This document shows positions 35,101-47,100 of a DNA stretch of 64,000 nt, in pieces (positions within the stretch are counted from its first letter, which is position 1; each line of letters opens with the position of its first letter). The stretch covers positions 28,718,001 to 28,782,000 of the forward strand of contig NC_090708.1 of assembly GCF_040954835.1 (NCBI RefSeq), written 5' to 3'. A program made the translations under genes and the position numbers. The notes under the pieces were generated by a model, which saw only the letters and a list, made by a program, of their open reading frames with translations, had not been told where the DNA came from and ran no database searches. This stretch comes from Lepisosteus oculatus (Eukaryota > Chordata > Actinopteri > Semionotiformes > Lepisosteidae).

Positions 35101-38100
35101 CCTTTTGCCTGGTACTATCCCTCCCAAAGGTCGTATTTTTCCACTCTCCAATTCTGAGTCTGAGGCCCTGAAAGTCTATATACAAGATTCTCTGAAGGCT
35201 GGGCTTATACGTCCATCCACTTCACCAGCATGTGCCAGTTTTTTTTTGTGGAAAAGAAGGATGGTGGGCTCCGTCCCTGCATCGACTATCGTGGCCTCAA
35301 TGAGATCACCATCAAAAATCGGTACCCTTTGCCTCTAATTCCAGCAGCACTTGAGCCTGTGCATGGAGCCAAGATCTTTACAAAACTGGATTTACGAGTG
35401 GCCTATAACCTAATCCGCATTCAGGAGGGGGATGAATGGAAGACGGCATTTATGACAACCCATGGACATTACAAATATTTGGTCATGCCCTTTGGTTTGG
35501 TTAATGCTCCAGCAGTGTTTCAATCTTTTATTAATGACATCTTTCGTGATCTCCTACAAAGATTTGTCTTGGTTTATCTAGATGACATATTAATTTTTTC
35601 TGATTCCTTCCAGGATCATGTTCTCCATGTCAGAGAAGTACTCTCCCGGCTCATTAAGAATAAGCTATATGTCAAACTAGAGAAGTGTACCTTCCATGCT
35701 TCGAGGATTCACTTTTTAGGGTACGTCATCTCACCGGAGGGGGTGGAAATGGATTCGAGTAAAGTCTCGGCAATTACTGATTGGCCCACTCCCAAGAATC
35801 TCAAACACATTCAACGATTTCTCGGCTTTGCTAACTTTTACAGGAAGTTTATTCGAAACTTCAGCTCGGTGGTCAATCCCATAACCTCTTTGACCCGTAA
35901 AGGACCTAAACAAGGCAAATGGACCCCTCAAGCCGAAGAAGCATTTCAGCATCTGAAACACCTGTTCACTACAGCCCCCATCCTAAAACACCCTGATCCA
36001 ACTTTGCCCTTTGTGGTCGAAGTGGATGCTTCTGGCCATGGTGTGGGTGCTGTTCTCTCCCAACGTCATGGAGAAAAACAGATTCTTCATCCCTGTGCCT
36101 TCTTCTCTAAGAAGCTATCCCCTGCCCAAATGAACTACGATGTCGGTAACCGTGAGCTCTTGGCCATTAAGCTGGCATTGGAGGAATGGAGGCACTGGTT
36201 AGAGGGTGCTCATCACCCTTTTTTAATTTACACTGATCATAAAAACCTGGAGTATCTGCAGTCGGCCAAACGTCTTTGTCCTTGCCAGGCTAGGTGGTCC
36301 CTTTTTTTTTCCAGATTTAATTTCTTGATCACCTACACTCCAGGTTCCAAGAACATCAAGGCAGACGCCCTTTCACGGATCCACGACCCCCCTGAGGCCG
36401 AATTGATTCCAGAACCCATCATCCCGTCTGGTAAGTTCCTGGCAGTGGTAAGATGGGACATTGAGGTAATTGTCCGACGAGCCTTGGTAGGGCAGACGGT
36501 ACCTCCTCAGTGCCCTCAGGACAAGTTATTTGTCTCTAATTCCGTCAGATCGGCAGTTTTACAATGGGGACACGACTCCCGCTTCGCTGGACACCCTGGA
36601 TTCCACCGTACCTTGGATTTCATCTCCAGAGACTTCTGGTGGCCAACTATGGCCAAGGATGTCAAGGAATATGTCCAGGCCTGCTCTATCTGCTCCCAAA
36701 TGAAGTCTTCCCGGATGAGGGCAGCGGGCCTTCTTCAACCCTTACCCATCCCGGACCGTCCTTGGACCCACCTCTCAGTAGATTTTATTACTGACCTTCC
36801 ACCCAGCCATGGACACACGACTATTATGGTGGTGGTAGACCGTTTTTCCAAATCTGCCCATTTTATTCCCCTACCATCCTTACCTACAGCTCGGGAACTA
36901 GCAGAATTGTTTGTACAACATATCTTCCGACTGCATGGCATCCCTAAGGATATTGTTTCTGATAGGGGCCCTCAGTTTGTCTCCCGATTTTGGAGGGCCT
37001 TCTGTAAGTCACTGGGCGCCTCAGTCTCACTTACCTCAGCTTATCACCCTCAGGCAAACGGGCAGACAGAACGAATCAATCAGGAACTGCTGACCTATTT
37101 ACGGACTTATATCTCCTCTACCCATGATAATTGGGTGTCCTTGCTCCCATGGGCAGAGTATGGACACAATTCTTTGTATACCACATCTACTGGCATGTCT
37201 CCCTTTAAGTGTGCTTTAGGTTATCAGCCTCCTCTTATCCCTGACTCCCATCCCAACACAGAGGTACCTTCGGTGCAGGACTACATCTCTAACCTGAAGA
37301 CCTTCTGGAGGAAGGCCAAAGCCACCCTTCTTCGCACCTCAGCTCATCAGAAGAAGGTGACTGATCGGCGCCATCGTATCCCACCCAGACTTCGACGTGG
37401 TCAGTTTGTTTGGTTATCTACTCGTAACCTTCCTCTTAAGCAACCTTCTGGCAAGCTTGCTCCCAGGTACATTGGTCCTTTTCGTGTCCTCGCCCAGATC
37501 ACCCCTGTAACTTACCGACTGGCCTTGCCTCCTACCCTTCGGATCCACCCTACTTTCCATGTTTCCCTCTTTAAACCCTTTCACAGATCCACCCTGTCTA
37601 AACCGCAAAAAAACCCACTGCCTCGAGTAATTGATGGACTCCCTGCTTACACGGTCAATAAAATCCTGGATTCCCGATGGTCTCGTGGATCCCTACAATA
37701 TCTCGTCGATTGGGAAGGCTACGGTCCGGAGGAGCGCTTGTGGGTCTCGGAGAAGGATATTCTGGACCCCAACCTCATCCAAGACTTCCACCTTAACTTC
37801 CCGGATCGTCCCGTTAGGGCGTCAGGAGCCGCCCGTAGAGGGGGGGGTAATGTTACGATCCCTGCCTCCCGGCAACGGAGGAGGCAGAAGTAGGCGTAGC
37901 CCCTATCCATCAGTTCACCTATCAGTTTTCCCATTCACCACCACACCCCCGTCTCATCCTACTTAAACACCTGTCCTTCCCTACCTCGTTGCTCAGTATT
38001 GGTTTTCCCTTTCGAGCTTCCTGGTTGCGCTACTTCTACTCTGTGTTCGTCTTTGCTTTCGGTTTGCGGTTTTTCCCTTTGGACTTCGGCTTTTCGGATC

Positions 38101-41100
38101 TCGGCTTGGATTGGTTACTTTCGCTCTGTTTTGGATCACTGGCTACCCCTGGATTCTCGGATTGCTCTACGGACTACGACTTCGGATCTCGCTTCGGCTT
38201 CGGTACTCGTTCCCTTTCGGATATCTGGCTTCCCCTGGACTCTCAGCTCGTTCCTACGATTACGGTTTGCTTTCGGATTACGACTTGGTTTTGTTCGCTC
38301 CTGCAAGTGGGTTCACTTACTGTTCGGTCCCTATTACCGAACCCATAACAAAGATGACTAATAAATTCATTACTGTATAAATAAATGTTCTTTCTTTGAA
38401 TTTCCTCTTACATAACAAAATATCAAACTCTTTCATATAAAATCTTAGTATTCTATATTTCCAGAGAATTCCCATGACGTGAATTGAATGTGCTCTGTCT
38501 GGCGATCTCTGTCGTTAAGGTTGGCGCAAGAGGTAGCCAGTTTAAGAAGCACTTAGTGATTAATGAGTGGGTCGGGGAGCACGTAGATTACGATGGGTTT
38601 TGGGAAACACTCGTAAATTAACGATCGATCTTAAGATGTTCTTAGCACTACGATGCTTTTGGGAAACTCATCCCTGAACAGTTAAAGCAGTTAAAGCAGC
38701 TCTCAATAATGGATCTGTAAAACTGTATTAGAACTAGCTGAGATATGTCAAAAATATTTAGCTGGCACAAAAAGTACATTGTTGTTATTTCAGATGTATT
38801 AAGGAGATATTAGAGCTGTGAGGCACAGCCCTACTTTCCACACTGTCACACTTGTTAAAAACCTGAGAATTGGTTTTTTTTGGTCAGCAGGGCACACAGC
38901 ATACAGCTTTCATGGTTGTTTCCTAAAGTTAACTGCAGCAATTTTTATCAACTTTTCAAACATTTTGATTTAGTTGATCATGATATTCATTTAAGAAAAT
39001 TAAAAATAGTGTCTGGCTTGATTTAATGCATACCTCTGTAACACACAGCAGTGTGTAAGCATTGATTGGTATACATTTAAAATCCTTGAATTATACAGAG
39101 GTGTCCCACAAGGCTCAGTTTTAGGTCCTTTGCTTTTTTCTTTATGTATAAATGACTTATCCTTATTATAGAAAAAATCTAGCGTTCATTTCTAAGGAGA
39201 TAATCCTTTGCTTTACATCTCTAGCTCAAATCTGTTACATTTACAAGTTTCTTTACAAATTGATTTTGATTTAGAGCAAAAGTGGTTGTCTACAAACAAT
39301 CTGATTTGTATGGAAGCCCGTTTCCGCCAGGGAGTAAAAAAAAAATGCGGTATGGTATCTCAGAATTCTGACTTAGTATCTCAGAATTGCGACTTAGCAA
39401 CTCAGAATTCTGACTTTATATCTCACATTTGCGACTTCGAAATAGCCAGATTTCATTGTCCTTTTGTTATTGTAACGGATTCGGGTTCTAGGGCATGTGC
39501 CCTCGCCGCTCCCACCCTAGTTCGTGCCTCACTGCATTGGCTCAAACCCAGGTCTTGCCAGCTGAGCTTAAGAACACTTTCTTTAACCCTGGCGGCTAGC
39601 ATCCCTGTTATGTGCAGGGGAGGGCGGTGCCGTCACCACACTGTAACCAGATCGTACAACCTGTATGTCAGCCATTCCGTTACACTATTCTCATGAATCG
39701 TACAGGATCATAGGATCTATAAGCCTGAAGACTTGTCTTGTACAGTGCCCTGATAAAAATCAAATTAATTACACTAATTTTTATAGAATCCCATTTCCAC
39801 CAGTGAGGCTTCCATAGTACCCGGATGGAATAGTGCACGGTCGGCTTTTTAAAAATAGTTTTTATTTACGGAGACAGAATATGAAATAAGATGCAGAAAT
39901 AGGCACTTCACATCCAGATGAATTCACAATTATAAAAGCTGAAACATACATTTTACGTATTTCCATTATATGTCCTTTTTTACTTAAAAAAGAAGGTCTT
40001 CTTTAGCTCAGCTGACAAGACTCAGGTTCAAGCCAGTGGAGCGAGGCACGAACTAGGGTACAAGCACAAGCCCTAAAACCTGAATCCGTTACAATAACAA
40101 AAGGACAGACAATGAAATATGGATAATTCGAAGTCGAAATTCTGAGTTATTAAGTTGGAATTCTGAGTTACTAAGTTGGAATTCTGAGTTGCTAAGTCGC
40201 AATTCTGAGATACTAAGTCAGAATTCTGAGTTACTAAGTCAGGGGTTCCTAGCTTGCATCTGGAATCCTTATCAGTTAACCCCCTTTCCTACCATAAACC
40301 CCTGTTGCTTATAAGTCTAATTTTCAGGCAGAACTGACTTAAGTTAACCCTTTTTACATCTTGTGTCTTACTTCATTCCCCCCTTATAAAATATGGCATA
40401 CGTCAGGACTGCCTATTTTTTACACATACAAATGCAGCCATTCAAAATGCGCGGGCGATACCGCATTATTTTCCGGTACGCTGTACGCAGTCTACCACGA
40501 GTTACCGGTAAATACCGCTAGCAAAATAATAGTATCCTGAATTTCCGCAAGGTGGAGCTAATAAAGTTCAACCTCTCATGTTTGAGCTGTCGCCATCAAA
40601 GTCTTTAACGAAGATATTACTAAAAGTATTAATAATGAATGACCTTGGACAAGCTGTAAGTGTAAACTCAAAGTATTGCACTGGTCCACATTCCTTTTTT
40701 CATTGACCGTCTTTGTAAAAGTAACACCACAGCATTTCGCAATCACGCATTTTTTTCCAATCATGCAAAGTACAGTAATTTTTGAGAATCGATTCACTAT
40801 GCCTTTCACATGCTCATAAAAGAGATTGATTTAGGAACATAAACATATTACCGTATGCAAACTGTACTGTATACAGTATGTATATGTATATATTAACTGT
40901 GCCCGTTTAAGTATTGAATATTCATATGGAATTTTACCACTGAAGGGAAATCTTAGTAGCTGAGCATAAAAAGAATAGGAGCATACTGCAACGCGTGTGA
41001 AGGCCATAAACTATATTAATTTTGGAACATAAACATACAGTATATGGCTGGTCTCGGTACTTTAAAGAAAACATACACGAAACATCGTTTCATTATGACC

Positions 41101-44100
41101 AGAATCGGTCTTGAGATATTTCTAACTTGATTTACAGTATTTGAGAGGTATGTCTTGACACCGATACTACGTAAATACTACTCACGTATATGTTTCTAGG
41201 TTTATATTATGCATTTCATATGGTCAAATTACTTTTGAGCAACTGATAAGAAGCGCGAAACGGTATGCCCAGGGCGTTCTAGTTTTCGTTTTGTTTTAAT
41301 GCAGTGCAGTGGATTGATTAGAGATATCAAGTACATACAAGTCATTTTTTAAATGTTGTAGTTCGTCTTGTAAAAATGTTACGAGTACATCATCTGTCAA
41401 CAATTACACAGGTTCTGTTTCCATATTGCGGATTTTGGTTACGTAATATTATTTTCTAGATTTCACGTTGTGAATATATGATTTGGGCAAACAGAGCCGC
41501 AAAGAAGTACATTATGGGTTGTTGTTTTTTTTATCTAGTTTTATCTAGAACAAGCAATGCTTAAACCTTTGTCTGATTCTTGTGAAACTATCCACACGAC
41601 AGTTACAGTACCTAGGAGTTGACTTCAGTGATGTCACTGATGGGATGTTTCTAAAAATCCATCCTCTGTAAAACGTCTTCTCTAGTTGTCCTGCATATTC
41701 GTGTATTAGCTTCATGTATTCGCTAATGAAGCTGTGTGTTCTGAGCCTGGATCTCTACATTTCTGTATGAACCAGTTTAGAGGGCTAAAGACAGCTTGTG
41801 TTTAAATTGAGTGTAAGGTAATTTATGCTTCTAAAGTCATGGTCAGCATTTATTATTGTACTGTACTGTAAACTTGTTCTGTGCCTAGTTACATTATTTG
41901 ATAGCTTTATCAAATCTGTACATTGTCTGTCGATAATGTTTCTGTAGGGCTTTTTCAGCCCTCAGCATGTGACCGCGCTGGTGGCGCTGTTAGGTTCCTG
42001 ACTTCCATATCACACGGTCTGTGATTGAATCCCATGGAACTATGACTATTTTTTAACAAACATTTCTTTGAAAAAATGAAACGTTTCCCTTGGTCAGAGA
42101 TTAAATAAAACCTCACTCGCACCAAACAAATTTATATTTCTAAATATCACAACATGATCGGATTTAAGTCTTTTTAATAACAATGAATAGTCACCTATGC
42201 GTTACAAAATAAACATTTATATTGATTTGAATCGCGTTTTGATTTAAATCGTAAACGCGTGTTTAAATATATGTGTTTAAAGGCGATATAGCGTATAAAA
42301 GCGCTGATTCTTATGGAATGTATTCTGTATTCTAAACTGTATTACAACAGCACATTGGACAATGCAACGTAAATTGCAAAAATGCACTTGGAATCTGTCC
42401 AAGCCCTCCTACGAAAATTATTTAAACTGCGACACTTATCATTCATCTTTAAATAAACTTTATTTTATATAGCGTTTTAAGCGAATAGGTTATTAGATTG
42501 CTCATAAACCTAATCGCTTTTTCTACATAAACACAACGTGATTGCTCTCTGAAAATGCTTTTCCTTTATATTTAGGCTCAGATTTCAACTATAGATCGTG
42601 TTATTATAAACTTTCTTGGAAAAATGTATTTTATGTAAACCATGTTTGCTATTAATTCATTTAGGGCTAAAATACGTTCATTGTCTTCCAATCGAGTCGA
42701 GTTGACATTGGAAGCTTGCCACTCCCGGACTATTACACCAACGTATTAGCATGTTAAAGCGATTTCATTGAGGAGCCTAGCTACCAGTTAACACTGTACT
42801 TCCTACTTTGAAAATACCTGTGAAACCGGTTTAATTCGTCACAGCCAGCACTCCGGCAGAGAGGGGGTTGTATTCGTTAATGTCCGATGACATACAAGTG
42901 GAAAGATTACAGATTTAAATCATCTTTTTTCTGAACCAGGGAAAATCTGATTATGTTTCTCTATAACAATAATAAAAAACTTTATTTTACATTATTTTAC
43001 ATATCCCGCTTACACATCGCACGACTTTAATAAATCTATTCTTTATTAATACTGTAACGCCCTCGCCTGGTGGTAAGGAGGAAGCGCCCCTAGGCGCTCG
43101 TAGTACCGCTGGGCATGCTGGGAGTGGTAGCCGGGGAGATCTCTCTTTGGCTCACCGGGCTGGGTCCCTGCAGAGAGATGCAGGAGTCCCAGGTTTGAGC
43201 CCCCGACGGTGGGGGGCCGACCTAATGCGGCAAGGGCGCCCGCCTGAGCCCCCGTTGTGTTACATTGGTGTCAGAAGCGGGGTGGGATAGCCCTTCGCCG
43301 GGGACGGCGATTTAAGCGGGGGAGAGTGTAACGCTTACGGCCGACAGGTACTGTGTAAGAGCCGGCGTACCAGAGCAGGTGACTTCACCACCCTTCCCTG
43401 TGATAGCAGAACTACAGCTACTGGGCTGTAGAGAGATCTCTCTTTGGCTCACCGGGCTGGGTCGCTGCAGAGTGACGCGGGAGTCCCGGGTTTGAGCCCC
43501 TGATGGTGGGGGGCCGACCTAATGTGGCAAGGGTGCCCGCCTGAGCCCCTGTTGTGTTACAATACTAAATAAATAATACTAAAGATACTACAGCAAAGAG
43601 GTCACTTGATTTTTGGAATAATTCCAAATAGCACAATGATCCACTGGCATCCCTGAAGTCTGTTTAGTCCATAATCTTCCAAGTACAGTCACTAACCAAT
43701 TATAAGAATTATACCATCCTATTTCTTTGTGATGTCCTGTGAAAACTAAACCTATTTTTATAAGGCTTTTACTCAAAAGATTTCCAAACACACAAAGCAT
43801 TTGTGAAGTACTATAGTATTTCTAAAGGTTACTGGGACAACATCAATCATTAAAGCTTAACAATAAAGTTTAGATTGGTGACTATGGACTAACTACATTA
43901 ACTAACTGCAATGCAACAGTAGACATTTTACAAGTAAGAATATCTGGTTGAATTCTTGCATTTGTAGCCAATTTAATGCGAGAGATTTTAAGTTTTCCAA
44001 TGCAGTTCACTATCATTGTACACAAAAGCCAAACCATAAACTTTGAAGCTAGCAGACTTCAAGAAAACACTGTAACGATGCTCTGTAGAGGTGAAAAGGA

Positions 44101-47100
44101 TCCGATGCAGATGCAGGAGTCGCAGGGAGGTAAGTAAACGTACCGAGCAAATCCAGGAGCTGAGCCGTAGTCCGAAGGCGAAGGTAAGTCGAGATCCGGG
44201 AAAGGCACTGGTGGCGAACAATCCAAAACGTGAGACAGAATCGTAGTCGAAAAGAGAGCTACAGGGTCAAATCCAAAACAGGCAATGATAGCAAACAATC
44301 CAAAGGGCGAGAGGAGATCCGAAGTCCGAAGGCAAAAGGTGCAGGCAGAATTCCAGGAAGGCAAAAGAGGGGTGAGAACGCTAGGCTGAGCAACAAGAAG
44401 AGAACTCAATACCGAGCAACGGGAATCAGGTACGATTGGTATAAATAACCCGGCGTGCCGCAAGGTAGAGCAATTGCAGGTGTGTTAACTCGTGCGGCGG
44501 CGCTTGTTAGAAGTAATCCGCTGCTGGTGCTGATTGGCTCGCTTACGTGTTGATCTCCGCTGGCTGGTGGTCGTGACAGTACCCCCCCCTTCACGGGCGG
44601 CTCCCGACGCCCGAGACGGCCGATTAGGATAGTCCCTGTGAAAGTCACTGATTAGTGTAGGGTCCAAAATATCCTTCTCTGGAACCCAAGATCTCTCCTC
44701 GGCACCAAAACCTTCCCAGTCGACTAAATACTGCAGGGTACCGCGGTTCCATCTGGAGTCAATGATCTTGTGGACCGTATAAGCCGGGCGCCCCTGAATG
44801 CGACGAGGAGGTGGCGGGCGATGTTGGGGAGCCGCAAGGGGCGAGCGGTAAACAGGTTTCAGGAGGGAGACATGAAATGAGGGGTGGATTCTGAGGGTAG
44901 GGGGGAGAGCAAGACGGAAGGTAACCGGGGTGATCCGGGAACGAATCCGGAAGGGACCAATATATCTAGGCCCAAGCTTTTTGGAAGGCTGATGTATAGG
45001 TAGGTTCCGTGTAGATAACCAAACAAACTGTCCTTTCCGAAAACGAGGGGCTGGTCTGCGGTGTCGGTTGGCGAATTTGGCGTGGCGCTGGGTTGACTTA
45101 ATAAGAGCTGTCCTCGCCATTTTCCAGGTCCTTCGCAGTTTGGCAATATATTGTTGCACGGACGGCACTGCCGTGAGTGGAGGTGTGACAGGGATGAGAG
45201 TGGGCTGATAACCTAAAGAACAAAGGAAGGGAGAGAGACCTGTGGAGGAGGAGGTAAGAGAATTGTGGGCATATTCTGCCCAGGGAAGTAGTGATGACCA
45301 ATCATCCTGTGAGCTGGAGGTGAAGGCTCTCAAAAAGGTCAGGAGGCTTTGATTGGTCCTTTCCACCTGACCATTGGCCTCAGGATGATAACCAGAAGTC
45401 AAAGATACATGAGTCCCTAGAGTTTGACAGAAAGCCTTCCAAAAGGCCGAGATAAATTGCGGTCCCCTGTCCGAGACAACGTCATCAGGCAAACCATGTA
45501 TCCTAAAGACCTGTTGTACAAACAAAGATGCCATTTCCTGGGCTGTGGGCAATGCTGGGAGGGGGACAAAATGGGCTGCTTTGGAAAAACGATCGGAGAC
45601 CACCATGATTACCGTATGACCCTGACTGTTAGGAAGGTCCGTAATGAAGTCAACAACTATGTGGGACCAAGGGCGGTGTGGGATTGGAAGGGGGTGAAGG
45701 AGGCCAGCCTTCCTAGAGCGCGGAGTCTTGCTCCTGGCACAGACCGGGCAAGCCCGGACGTACTCTGCTGCATCAGATCGCATGGAAGGCCACCAAAAGT
45801 CCCTGGTGAGGAGGTCCAGAGTGCGTCTGCATCCCGGGTGGCCGGCAAACCGGGAATCATGTCCCCACTGCAAAACCGCAGAACGTAAGTTGTTCGGGAC
45901 GAAAAGCTTATCCGGGGGGCAGCACAGAGGAACTGTAGTTCCGTTGAGGGCACGCCTGACCTGATCTTCAATGGAGCAATGAATCGCTGCCACGATTCTG
46001 TTAGGAGAGATGATTGGTTCAGGTGTGTCGTCCAGGTCTGGGGGATCATGGAGCCGAGAGAGTGCATCAGCCCTCCCATTCTTCGAGCCAGGAGTGTAAG
46101 TGATAACAAAATTGAAACGAGAAAAGAAAAGTGACCAACAGGCCTGACGCGAGTTGAGGCGCTTGGCAGATTGAATATAGGACAGGTTCTTATGGTCCGT
46201 AATAATGACAAAGGGGTGCTGAGCCCCCTCCAGCCAGTGTCTCCATTCCTCGAGGGCCAGCTTGATAGCTTGGAGTTCCCGATTGCCCACATCATAGTTA
46301 ACCTCAGCAGGAGAGAGCTTCTTGGAAAAGAAAGCACATGGATGAGGGAGGCGATCAACTTCAACAATGAAAGGCTGGGAGGGATCCGGATGCCGTAGGA
46401 GAGGAGCGAAGCTGAAGAGACGTTTCAAGCGCAGGAATGCCTGGTTAGCCTCCGGATTCCATTTACCCCGACTACGACGGTTGCGGGTCAGAGCCGTAAT
46501 GGGCGCCACCACGGAGCTAAAGTTCCGGATGAATCGGCTGTAGAAGTTGGCAAAACCTAGAAAGCGTTGGATTTGCTTCAAATTACGTGGCACAGGCCAA
46601 TCATTGATAGCTGCCACCTTGGCTGAGTCCATCTCGACTCCAAGAGGAGAAATAATGTAGCCCAGAAAGTGAATCTTAGAAGCATGAAAAATGCATTTCT
46701 CAAGCTTGGCGTAGAGCTGGTTGTCGATGAGTCTGGACAAGACCTCCTGGACGTGATGGACATGTTCCTGAGGGTCGGTGGAAAAAATGAGGATGTCATC
46801 CAAGTATACCAAGACAAATTTTCCAATAATGTCCCTGAAGATGTCATTTATGAAGGATTGGAAGACTGCCGGGGCATTAGCGAGTCCAAAAGGCATCACC
46901 TGATATTCATAGTGGCCGTGCGTGGTCATAAAGGCTGTCTTCCACTCATCCCCTTCACGGATCCTGATTAAATTATAAGCCCCTCGTAGATCTAGTTTTG
47001 AGAAAATGGAGGTTCCACGTAGGGACTCCAGAGCGGCTGGGATTAAAGGCAAGGGGTAGGGATGTTTGACTGTAATGGAGTTCAGGCCTCTGTAATCAAT

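Larger units (their letters stand above)
33072..38355 (+). mobile_element. Ty3/gypsy chromovirus-type LTR retrotransposon E1, complete ends, broken genes
   Basis: 5' LTR 33077-33577 and 3' LTR 37851-38350 both run TGTTACG...CATAACA and differ by about six substitutions and one 1-base indel. The perfect 5-bp target duplication AAGAT is at 33072-33076 and 38351-38355. A polypurine tract (AGAGGGGGGGGTAA) precedes the 3' LTR. A 10-base priming site (33579-33588) is complementary to the LTR at 33217-33226. The order gag, protease, RT, RNase H, integrase, chromodomain, and zinc knuckle [14 protein letters not shown], place it with the Sushi-like vertebrate chromoviruses. gag has a stop and two frame changes, so it is not autonomous now. 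It is in sense orientation in clic6 intron 4. Confidence 0.93.

Noticed and set aside
39208..39696. 162-codon plus-strand frame
   Set aside because: It lies in the foldback element's arm with 20-bp satellite units, and the protein is just the repeated ATCTCAGAATT phrase translated.
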